Source of the DNA: Desulfobacterales bacterium
Lineage (GTDB): Bacteria > Desulfobacterota > Desulfobacteria > Desulfobacterales > Desulfobacteraceae
Length of the DNA stretch: 5,216 bases
Reading direction: 5' to 3'
Assembly (NCBI GenBank): GCA_022361315.1
Contig: JAKSBB010000625.1
Coordinates: 1 to 5,216, forward strand
Part shown: positions 1-5,216 of the stretch, piece by piece
How the letters are laid out: the number at the start of each line of letters is the position of its first letter
Position numbering within the stretch: the first letter of the stretch is position 1
Program-made: the position numbers and the translations under genes
The notes under the pieces: model-generated
Told to the model about the DNA's origin: nothing
What the model saw: the letters and a program-made list of their open reading frames with translations, nothing else
Databases searched by the model: none

Positions 1-975
1 GGTGCAGGCCTGTTTGCACTCACCCGTATTGATTCCGTGCCCCAGCTTTTTCTGGCCTATCTGGTCATGTCCGCAGGCTTCTGCGCCACAGCGCTGATCC
101 CGGCCAACACCCTGATCACCAACTGGTTCAGACGCAAACGGGGGTTTGCCATGAGCATCACCACCACCGGTCTCAGCGCCGGCGGGGTTATCCTGGTGCC
201 CCTTACCAGTTTCCTGCTGATTCATCTTGGGCTGGATACCGCGCTTTTTATTCTGGCAGGCATTTACATTGCCGTCATCTGCCCCATCGCCCTGCTGGGC
301 ATCGTACACCGGCCTGCAGACATCAACCAGTACCCGGACGGTATGCCCCCGGATGCCCCCGTTCGTGAAAAACATACCGGATCACATCAGGCCGCCGGCC
401 GCAGCTGGACCCGGGGCCAGGCCATGAAAACCACTGCATTCTGGGCCATTGCCATTGCCTTCATGCTCGCCCTTGCGGGACAGATCGCCTACCTGATCCA
501 TCAGGTCTCATTTCTTTCCCAGTATCTTACCGCCGGGGCGGCTGCCACGGCAGTCAGCATCACCGCAGGGGCAAGTATTGCAGGGCGTCTCCTTCTGGGA
601 CTTTTTGTGGACCGATGGAACAACCGCTACGTCACCATCGGCTGCGTTCTTTTGCAGGGTACCGCCGTGGCTGTTCTGGCTTTTTACAACCATGTCTTTA
701 TTCTTTACCTGTGCACCCTGGCCTTCGGCCTGACCATGGGCCCCCTGATCATGATGCAGTCCCTGTTAACTGCGGAATGTTTCGGCATGCCCTCCTTTGC
801 CACCGTATCAGGTACCGTGGGCCTGATTACCATGCCCGGTGCCGCCTTCGGCCCGATGATCGCCGGGATGATCTTCGATCTCACCCAAAGCTACCAATGG
901 TCGTTTCTCCTGTTTGCCGCGGCCAGTTTTATATCGGCAGGGATTGTATGGTTTGCCAAGCCGCCTGAGACTTAA
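1..975 (+). CDS. MFS transporter, 5'-truncated by the window edge (OFA/monocarboxylate-type)
   Basis: This is an inner-membrane major facilitator superfamily permease, probably moving a small organic anion; the substrate cannot be read from the sequence. The frame is open back to base 1, so the GTG at 37 is only an internal codon and the true start lies upstream. The 324 visible residues contain repeated hydrophobic segments, which look like TM3 to TM12. A basic cytoplasmic loop NWFRRKRGF (41-49) is followed by a glycine-rich helix. A long hydrophilic central loop (about 103-142) separates the two halves. An AGRLLLGLFVDRWNNR stretch (194-209) is the second-half equivalent of MFS motif A. Full-length relatives have roughly 400-430 residues, so about 80-100 residues (TM1-2) are missing. 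The WTRGQAMKTTAFW segment after the loop resembles oxalate/formate-antiporter-like and monocarboxylate-like MFS members. It converges on the EAL-HDOD gene and shows no functional link to it. MFS membership is sure; the subfamily is tentative. Confidence 0.9.
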   Translation, partial: GAGLFALTRIDSVPQLFLAYLVMSAGFCATALIPANTLITNWFRRKRGFAMSITTTGLSAGGVILVPLTSFLLIHLGLDTALFILAGIYIAVICPIALLGIVHRPADINQYPDGMPPDAPVREKHTGSHQAAGRSWTRGQAMKTTAFWAIAIAFMLALAGQIAYLIHQVSFLSQYLTAGAAATAVSITAGASIAGRLLLGLFVDRWNNRYVTIGCVLLQGTAVAVLAFYNHVFILYLCTLAFGLTMGPLIMMQSLLTAECFGMPSFATVSGTVGLITMPGAAFGPMIAGMIFDLTQSYQWSFLLFAAASFISAGIVWFAKPPET

Positions 976-978
976 AAC

Positions 979-1003
979 AACGGGGTTAGGTACCTCAGCC
1001 GTT
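979..1003. terminator. Weak hairpin between convergent genes, possible bidirectional terminator
   Basis: AACGG at 979-983 pairs with CCGTT at 999-1003, and the self-complementary AGGTACCT lies between them at 988-995, with an unpaired internal loop. On the minus strand the stem is followed by GTTTTAAG, a short T tract suited to ending the EAL-HDOD transcript; on the plus strand the T tract is poor. The position between two convergent genes fits a terminator, but the stem is short and interrupted. A separate T6 run at 1030-1035 has no dyad before it. Confidence 0.3.
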
Positions 1004-1045
1004 TGGTCCGGGAGGAAATCAGGGGGCGCTTTTTTCTTTGAAAGA

Positions 1046-2230
1046 TTAGTTACCGTAAAAGGCAGTGGCGGATTTCAGGGAGGCCAGATAAAATTTTCGA
1101 AGTTTTGCCTCAACGGCCGGATCGCCGATTTTCTCCAGGATGGCATGATTCCTTTGCCCTCTTTCAAATCCGACAATAATGTCCAGAAGCATGTTAAAGG
1201 CTCTGTCTTTCCCAAGAAGCGCATGTTTCATCTTATCGGAAAAGTTGAGGTGAGAGAGAATATCCCTCATTCTGCAATCCATCAGGGCATCCATCAATGA
1301 GAAAAGCCCCAGCATAAACAATTCATCACGGCTGAAACCGAACTTGAATACAGCGGCGCATCGCTCGCACATCCCGGCTCTGGTGATGGACATCCGGACC
1401 AGTTCATCGGGTTTGCCCTCACCGATATTTGAAACAGCGATAACATGGATAAACCGCCTGAGTTCATCTTCTCCCAGATATGCAATGGCATCCTTGATCG
1501 TATTTATGGTCACCAGCCGTTTGAAATAAACGGAGTTAATGTATCTCAGTAATTTGAAGGACAGGGGGGCATCGCTTTTGATATAGGTTTCTATCCTGTC
1601 AAAGTCCAACGCCTCTTTCTCCATCTCACCGATGAGTTGCAGGGTTGACAGTTTATTGGGCGCCACACCTTGTGAAAACAAGGTTTCAGGGGTGGAAAAG
1701 AAAAATCCGCGGAACAGGGTAAATCCCAAACTTTTGGCGATCCTGAAGTCATCATAAATCTCTACATTTTCTGCCATGAGCTGAATATCGGATTCCGATT
1801 TTACCACTGCAATGGCCTCCAGGAGAAAGTTGATGGAAAATGACCGCAGGTCAAATCTTATGATATTGCCTTTCGTCTTCAGCACCAGCGGAAGCGTGTC
1901 GGATTCCGAATGATCCAATGCAATTGTATACCCTTCGTCACGAAGCAGTGAGAGGATTGACAGGGTGTCTTCTCCGGGTTGCAATGTCTCTCCGGTACCA
2001 ATGATAATCCGGTCTTTTGGGAAACGCTGCGGCAGCCTTCGCATGATCATCTCATTTGTGAAATTGATCAATACCGGCTTATCATTTAACACCCCCGCAG
2101 GATCCAAACCAGGATCGGATACGTCTAAATCGGGTAATTCCAAATGGTGACCGTCTTTGAATGAGAGTTCATACCCGTAGATCTGTTTGTTCTCATCAAA
2201 AATCGGTTGTCTGGCAATGAATGTATCCAT
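1046..2230 (-). CDS. EAL-HDOD domain protein (YuxH/CdgJ-type) with degenerate EAL domain
   Basis: A cytoplasmic signalling protein of 394 residues. The N-terminus ARQPIFDENKQIYGYEL (6-22) and LINFTNE (54-60) are typical of the EAL half of EAL-HDOD proteins. The HDOD half runs from about 197 to 394 and includes IKSDAPLSFKLLRYINSVYF (217-236) and LGEDELRRF (252-260). Several residues that active c-di-GMP phosphodiesterases need are changed. The usual LDDF is LDHS (105-108), the usual KID lysine is R125, the Glu of the IEI strand is replaced around G78, and the QG near the end is R174-G175. The segment after the YEL motif (about 22-53) also looks shorter than usual. The protein is therefore probably not an active phosphodiesterase; it may bind ligand or partners. 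It lies 21 bases after the sigma-54 activator on the same strand, so it is very likely co-transcribed. The ATG has no close Shine-Dalgarno: a TAGGGGG overlapping the upstream stop lies 17 bases away. No alternative start exists before that in-frame stop. Confidence 0.9.
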   Translation of the reverse strand: MDTFIARQPIFDENKQIYGYELSFKDGHHLELPDLDVSDPGLDPAGVLNDKPVLINFTNEMIMRRLPQRFPKDRIIIGTGETLQPGEDTLSILSLLRDEGYTIALDHSESDTLPLVLKTKGNIIRFDLRSFSINFLLEAIAVVKSESDIQLMAENVEIYDDFRIAKSLGFTLFRGFFFSTPETLFSQGVAPNKLSTLQLIGEMEKEALDFDRIETYIKSDAPLSFKLLRYINSVYFKRLVTINTIKDAIAYLGEDELRRFIHVIAVSNIGEGKPDELVRMSITRAGMCERCAAVFKFGFSRDELFMLGLFSLMDALMDCRMRDILSHLNFSDKMKHALLGKDRAFNMLLDIIVGFERGQRNHAILEKIGDPAVEAKLRKFYLASLKSATAFYGN

Positions 2231-2251
2231 ATGAAAAACTGGTACGTCCCC

Positions 2252-3829
2252 CTATGTGATCCCGTATTTTTTTAATTTCTGATACAATGACTGCCGTGTA
2301 ATCTCGAGCATATCCGCGGCCTGGCTTTTTACCCCGTTTGAATCTCTAAGCGCCTTGCGAATGAGGGATTTTTCCAAGATTTCAATATGCTTGGGGATAG
2401 AGTACCCGGCATCGGGAACCATGGGTGCTTCCGTGGGGGCTGCGGCCGCGTCGCCCTCTTCTTTTTTCAAAAGTTCGGGAGAACATTGGGCAGCGGTAAT
2501 GAGGGCACCGTCTGCACCCAGGGCCACAAGCCGCTCAATTTCCCTTCGAAGCTGGCGTACATTTCCGGGCCAGTCATAGGCTTCAAAGAGGGTTAATACC
2601 TCCGGAGAGAACCCCTTGATCGTTTTATCGAATTTTTCACATACATTGCTCAGCAGGGTCGAAGACAATGCAAGAATATCTTCTTTCCGGTCTTTTAGCG
2701 GGGGGACATAAATCTTAACGGAGAACAGGCGAAAGTATAAATCCTCACGAAACCGCCCCTGTTTCACTTCATCTTCAAAATCTTTGTTGGAGGCACATAG
2801 AATCCTGAAATTATAGGGTCTAACCTTGCTGCTCCCCAGTCGGTTCCCCTCCATTTCCTGAATGGCACGAAGCAGTTTCGGCTGGATAAGTAAAGGCATC
2901 TCCGCCACCTCATCCAGAAATAATGTTCCTCCCTCCGCCTCTTCAAAGTATCCCTTCCGGGCTTTGTCCGCACCGGTAAATGCCCCTTTTTCATAACCGA
3001 AGAATTCACTCTCAACCAGATTTTCAGGAATGGCAGCACAGTTTACGGCGATAAACGGCCCTTTGCTCTGGGATCCTTTTTCGTGGATCATCCTGGCAAT
3101 AAGCTCTTTTCCTGTGCCGTTATCCCCTTCGATATAGACATTTACAGGGGTCTTGCATACCAGGTCAACGGAGTCCAGTATCAACCGCATGGCTTTGCTC
3201 TCGGCCACAAAATTTTCACCGTGAACGGCGTGGGTCTCAAACCGGCCCAGGTGATCCCCGATCATCCCGGACAGATTCAACACCTCCTGATTGATGACAA
3301 TGTTTTCAATTGTCATTGCCAGATGCCGGCTGATCTCTTCCAGCAGACTTAAGTCCGTCCGGGTAAAGGAAGCATCGTTGTGTTTATTGAGGAGTTGTAT
3401 GGCACCGATTACTTTTTTGCTGCCCACACTGACAAGGGGAACACAGATAAGATTTCTGGTCTGAAAATGCGTTTTTTTACCGACCTTGGAATGAAATCCC
3501 TCCCGTTTATCCAGGCCTTCTTCGATCACACTTTTGCCGGTTTCAATGACCTTGCCCACAATACTCCCCTTTTTGGGGGCTATGATGGGCTCCCCTTTGA
3601 CACCGGTGGCGTAAATGGATGAAATAACGTCATTTTTTACATCCACCACAAATATGCTGCACCGTTCTGCATCCAGGATCTGGGGTAAAATCTTTAAAAA
3701 GGATCTGGCCAGGATTTCATAGCTCTCTTCAGACCAGCTTTCATTGATCTCTTTAAGTCTTTTCTTAAGCGCATCAATTTTGACTAAAGATTTCAGCGAA
3801 TCCGGGGAGTCTAATCGTATTCTTTTCAT
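2252..3829 (-). CDS. Sigma-54-dependent transcriptional activator, GAF-AAA+-HTH_8
   Basis: A 525-residue bacterial enhancer-binding protein that would remodel sigma-54 RNA polymerase by ATP hydrolysis. A short charged helix (10-32) is followed by a GAF sensor domain (about 35-180), with no receiver domain, so it is likely controlled by a ligand or a partner protein rather than by phosphorylation. The AAA+ domain has Walker A GDNGTGKE (235-242; the usual GES is GDN), the sigma-54-contacting GAFTGA loop intact (282-287), Walker [10 protein letters not shown] (300-308), an arginine-finger region REDLYFRL (361-368) and the sensor II region [11 protein letters not shown] (420-430). An Ala/Pro-rich linker (about 461-475) leads to a Fis-type helix-turn-helix (about 485-524). 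All motifs needed for activation are present, so the protein should be functional. The ATG at 3829 has no good Shine-Dalgarno, but an in-frame stop lies about 30 bases upstream and no ATG, GTG or TTG intervenes. It is divergent from a gene with a sigma-54 promoter, its most likely target, and heads an operon with the EAL-HDOD gene. Confidence 0.95.
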   Translation of the reverse strand: MKRIRLDSPDSLKSLVKIDALKKRLKEINESWSEESYEILARSFLKILPQILDAERCSIFVVDVKNDVISSIYATGVKGEPIIAPKKGSIVGKVIETGKSVIEEGLDKREGFHSKVGKKTHFQTRNLICVPLVSVGSKKVIGAIQLLNKHNDASFTRTDLSLLEEISRHLAMTIENIVINQEVLNLSGMIGDHLGRFETHAVHGENFVAESKAMRLILDSVDLVCKTPVNVYIEGDNGTGKELIARMIHEKGSQSKGPFIAVNCAAIPENLVESEFFGYEKGAFTGADKARKGYFEEAEGGTLFLDEVAEMPLLIQPKLLRAIQEMEGNRLGSSKVRPYNFRILCASNKDFEDEVKQGRFREDLYFRLFSVKIYVPPLKDRKEDILALSSTLLSNVCEKFDKTIKGFSPEVLTLFEAYDWPGNVRQLRREIERLVALGADGALITAAQCSPELLKKEEGDAAAAPTEAPMVPDAGYSIPKHIEILEKSLIRKALRDSNGVKSQAADMLEITRQSLYQKLKKYGIT

Positions 3830-3883
3830 ATATATGCAAACGCGTTGCGGTAAGAAGATTTAAAATTCATGCAATGTCCCGTC

Positions 3884-3911
3884 ATCATACCCTGCCTGAA
3901 GCCTAATGCAA
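3884..3911 (-). promoter_or_regulatory. Possible sigma-70 promoter for the activator operon
   Basis: Read on the minus strand, TTGCAT (3911-3906) and TATGAT (3889-3884) are separated by 16 bases. The -10 matches the consensus at five of six positions; the -35 is weak. Transcription would begin near 3876, leaving a leader of about 47 bases before the ATG at 3829. No convincing minus-strand sigma-54 promoter was found, so the operon may be expressed constitutively at a low level. A perfect 8-base palindrome AACGCGTT (3839-3846) sits in the predicted leader. Confidence 0.35.
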
Positions 3912-3924
3912 AGTGTATTTGCCG

Positions 3925-3937
3925 ATGACAGTGTCAT
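3925..3937. promoter_or_regulatory. Perfect 13-base palindrome, candidate activator binding site
   Basis: ATGACA-G-TGTCAT is a perfect dyad around base 3931. It overlaps the left arm of the larger inverted repeat and lies about 238 bases before the predicted sigma-54 start site. The size and symmetry suit a dimeric Fis-type helix-turn-helix such as that of the divergent activator. The ATGACAC half recurs at 4019-4025, closer to the promoter. Assigning it to this activator is inference. Confidence 0.4.
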
Positions 3938-4026
3938 TTTTATTTACAGGTGTTCCAGAAGCAGACAGATCCCGGACCCCTTGTACCACGGGCATATGCC
4001 AGGGTTGTGTAAAAAATAATGACACT
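3930..4026. repeat. 97-base unit bounded by 19-base inverted repeats
   Basis: The arms 3930-3948 (AGTGTCATTTTTATTTACA) and 4008-4026 (TGTAAAAAATAATGACACT) are reverse complements at 17 of 19 positions. The 59-base interior contains a perfect palindrome GGCATATGCC (3991-4000) and a short CCCG/CGGG pair (3971-3974 and 3989-3992). Two readings fit: a pair of oppositely oriented upstream activator sites for the sigma-54 promoter, or a small non-autonomous mobile element (MITE-like). I found no direct target-site duplication next to the arms, which weakens the second reading. No convincing open reading frame uses this stretch. Confidence 0.6.
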
Positions 4027-4099
4027 CTGTTGCGCTTTCCGACGTCTTTAAAATGGAAATTCCAGAGAAAGGGTGTGTGTTTGCACAAGACAAAAGCCA

Positions 4100-4112
4100 C
4101 AACCAACTGATT
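4100..4112 (-). promoter_or_regulatory. IHF-like site
   Basis: The stretch CAACCAACTGATT matches the reverse complement of the IHF consensus WATCAANNNNTTR at eight of nine informative positions and is followed by an A/T-rich tract (4111-4130). It lies between the inverted repeats and the -24 element, about 38 bases before the promoter GG. This is where IHF commonly bends DNA at sigma-54 promoters. A second, poorer match (7 of 9) lies at 4127-4139 on the plus strand. Short degenerate motifs like this occur by chance. Confidence 0.3.
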
Positions 4113-4141
4113 TAAAAACACATTTTAATCACCCATTTTCC

Positions 4142-4158
4142 TTGGCACGCAAGCTGCT
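4142..4158 (+). promoter_or_regulatory. Sigma-54 (RpoN) promoter, -24/-12
   Basis: The sequence TTGGCACG-CAAG-CTGCT has the invariant GG (4144-4145) and GC (4156-4157) separated by exactly 10 bases. The -24 element TTGGCACG is a full consensus match; the -12 element is CTGCT against the usual TTGCT. Placing the C of GC at -12 gives a start near 4169 and a leader of about 43 bases. The Shine-Dalgarno and ATG of the VWA/PEP-CTERM gene follow directly. The divergent neighbour encodes a sigma-54 activator, which strengthens the call. Confidence 0.85.
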
Positions 4159-4199
4159 ATTACCAAAGCCAGACAAAAAACAATTAATTCCATCAAACC

Positions 4200-4205
4200 G
4201 GAGGG
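4200..4205 (+). promoter_or_regulatory. Ribosome binding site of the VWA/PEP-CTERM gene
   Basis: GGAGGG lies six bases before the ATG at 4212. This is a strong Shine-Dalgarno at the expected spacing and fixes the start codon. Confidence 0.85.
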
Positions 4206-4211
4206 CAACAA

Positions 4212-5021
4212 ATGAATACAAAAAAATGGAAACACACAGTGGTCACTTTAATTTCACTTCTTTACTTTGTACCTTCGGCATCCCTGGCCGCAACCATGGC
4301 AGACCTTGTCTTTGTGGTGGATCAATCCGGAAGCATGTACAACGAATTTAATTGGATCAGAGACAGCCTGGAAGAGATTGACGCGACGATCCAAAGCAAG
4401 GGCATTTCCGCCAATTACGGTCTGGCAGGTTTTGAATACACCACCGGAAGTCAGACCGCACTATACGGGAAAAACGCGTGGATGGATCTGCCGGCTGACA
4501 TATCGGACGTTGTTGATGAAGCAGACTGGGCTGCCCAAAATTTATACGGGGGCTTTGAAAGGGGCTATCATGCGGTGGACTGGGCCACGGACAATTTCTC
4601 CTGGACCGGCGGGGACCATGCCAAAGTGATGATCATGATCACGGATGAAGCGGGAAATAACAGAGATTCCTATACCTATGGGGGGCTTTCCAGAGAAAGT
4701 GCACTGAAGCAAAAAATGGAGGATGAAGATATTCTTCTCAACGTGATCACCCATACGGCCTTCTTTTCCGTCTGGGATGATGTCGCCTTTGCCAAGGACG
4801 ATTATATCGGATTATTCGACCTGGATATGCTGAAGCGTGAATCCCAGCGTTTCACCGATCATTTTACGTCAGCCAAAATTGATGAAATCATCGGACATGA
4901 CCCGGCAGCGCCGGTACCCGAGCCGGGCACCATGTTGCTCCTGGGTTTTGGTCTTCTTTTCATCGGCCGCGTGTGCCGGAAGACGAATTTCTTTCAGGAC
5001 GGTTTCAGTCCAAAAGGGTAA
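4212..5021 (+). CDS. Secreted VWA-domain protein with PEP-CTERM sorting signal
   Basis: A 269-residue exported protein. The N-terminus has a Sec-type signal peptide: basic NTKKWKH, a hydrophobic core (about 9-20), and likely cleavage after A26 or A27 (SLA/LAA). A von Willebrand factor A domain spans about 31-225. It starts DLVFVVDQSGSM, with the metal-binding DxSxS as D37-S39-S41, and the later MIDAS aspartate is probably D145 in MITDEAGN. The usual middle MIDAS threonine is not evident; a GGFERGYHA segment (113-121) is there instead. The C-terminus has the PEP-CTERM tripartite signal: VPEPG (235-239), a hydrophobic helix (240-252) and a basic cluster R253-VCRK. Exosortases recognise this signal and process the protein at the cell envelope, often in species that make exopolysaccharide. 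An adhesive or matrix role is therefore likely, but the ligand is unknown. An 11-residue tail follows the basic cluster, longer than usual. No exosortase is in the window. A sigma-54 promoter precedes the gene. Confidence 0.93.
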   Translation: MNTKKWKHTVVTLISLLYFVPSASLAATMADLVFVVDQSGSMYNEFNWIRDSLEEIDATIQSKGISANYGLAGFEYTTGSQTALYGKNAWMDLPADISDVVDEADWAAQNLYGGFERGYHAVDWATDNFSWTGGDHAKVMIMITDEAGNNRDSYTYGGLSRESALKQKMEDEDILLNVITHTAFFSVWDDVAFAKDDYIGLFDLDMLKRESQRFTDHFTSAKIDEIIGHDPAAPVPEPGTMLLLGFGLLFIGRVCRKTNFFQDGFSPKG

Positions 5022-5092
5022 GAACCTGTGATCGGCAAAACGCTACCCAGGATGCTTCAAAGGCTTTTGCACCGACGTTTAATTCAGATAAA

Positions 5093-5099
5093 AAGGAGG
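5093..5099 (+). promoter_or_regulatory. Ribosome binding site of the downstream partial gene
   Basis: AAGGAGG, a full match to the anti-Shine-Dalgarno core, lies 10 bases before the ATG at 5110. It supports a real gene start there even though only 35 codons are visible. Confidence 0.8.
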
Positions 5100-5109
5100 G
5101 TTAGTTAAT

Positions 5110-5216
5110 ATGGGCGCCCCGAAATTAAGAGTAGTCGATGAATCATTTGTCCCCGAGTCCCCCACGCAGATCGACGAGTTGGTAAAAGAACTGTCTGAAC
5201 TAAATAAGGCCATTAA
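5110..5216 (+). CDS. Unrecognised gene, 3' end beyond the window
   Basis: Thirty-five codons are visible, starting MGAPKLRVVDESFVPESP and continuing into a charged, probably helical stretch (IDELVKELSELNKAI). There is no signal peptide or membrane segment at the start, so the product is probably cytoplasmic. It begins 88 bases after the VWA/PEP-CTERM stop. No convincing terminator or new promoter was seen in that gap, so it could be transcribed from the same sigma-54 promoter. Too little is visible to name a family. Confidence 0.75.
   Translation, partial: MGAPKLRVVDESFVPESPTQIDELVKELSELNKAI

Noticed and set aside
615..968. 117-codon open frame inside the transporter gene
   Set aside because: It is an out-of-frame shadow of a clear membrane transporter; its His/Arg/Pro-rich product is typical of a shifted GC-rich frame.
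3949..3962. Second GG-N10-GC spacing as a possible sigma-54 promoter
   Set aside because: The flanking bases (AGGTGTT and AAGCA) match the -24 and -12 consensus poorly, so the spacing is probably chance.
4071..4084. Third GG-N10-GC spacing with a good TTTGCA -12
   Set aside because: The -24 side reads GGGTGTG instead of TGGCACG. The element at 4142-4158 is far better and closer to the gene.
3903..4121. 72-codon open frame on the minus strand in the divergent intergenic region
   Set aside because: It covers both inverted repeats and the predicted upstream regulatory sites, has no clear Shine-Dalgarno, and its product resembles no protein I recognise. It is more likely a by-product of the repeat unit.
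4073..4351. 92-codon plus-strand open frame overlapping the start of the VWA gene
   Set aside because: It runs through the sigma-54 promoter and into the signal-peptide region in another frame. The VWA/PEP-CTERM frame has the domains and the Shine-Dalgarno.
5032..5077. Inverted TCGGCAAAA / TTTTGCACCGA as a terminator after the VWA gene
   Set aside because: The arms need a two-base bulge, the loop is over 20 bases, and no T run follows. It does not look like an intrinsic terminator.
1..5216. CRISPR array, tRNA, rRNA, transposase or toxin-antitoxin pair
   Set aside because: No regularly spaced direct repeats, no tRNA-like cloverleaf, and no recognisable transposase or toxin motif in any plausible reading frame.

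Overview
The window is bacterial and its genes are densely packed. It reads as a member of the Desulfobacterota (sulfate-reducer-like deltaproteobacteria). That placement is inferred from the gene mix (a GAF-type sigma-54 activator, an EAL-HDOD protein and a PEP-CTERM surface protein) and the moderate GC content; no ribosomal or other marker gene supports it.

Layout: (1) bases 1-975, plus strand: the 3' part of a major facilitator transporter whose N-terminus lies outside the window. (2) 976-1045: a short convergent intergenic stretch with a weak hairpin. (3) 1046-2230, minus strand: an EAL-HDOD protein with a degenerate EAL domain. (4) 2252-3829, minus strand, immediately upstream of (3) and in the same reading frame: a GAF-AAA+-Fis-type HTH sigma-54 activator. 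(5) 3830-4211: a 382-base divergent intergenic region. It holds a near-perfect sigma-54 promoter (-24/-12) pointing right, an IHF-like site, a pair of 19-base inverted repeats about 100-200 bases further upstream, and a possible sigma-70 promoter pointing left. (6) 4212-5021, plus strand: a secreted von Willebrand factor A domain protein with a C-terminal PEP-CTERM (exosortase) sorting signal. (7) 5110 to the end, plus strand: the first 35 codons of an unrecognised gene with a strong ribosome binding site.

The most interesting reading is that items 3-6 form one regulatory module. The sigma-54 activator and its EAL-HDOD partner are divergent from a PEP-CTERM VWA surface protein that has its own sigma-54 promoter. 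The activator would bind the upstream repeats, IHF would bend the DNA, and the promoter at 4142-4158 would fire. The GAF domain would sense a small molecule, and the EAL-HDOD protein, probably catalytically dead, would act as a signalling or scaffold partner. Sigma-54 control of PEP-CTERM genes is known elsewhere through the PrsK/PrsR two-component pair. Here the candidate activator is a one-component GAF protein encoded next to its target. That link is inferred from arrangement and motifs, not demonstrated. No exosortase, transposase, CRISPR array, tRNA or rRNA was found.
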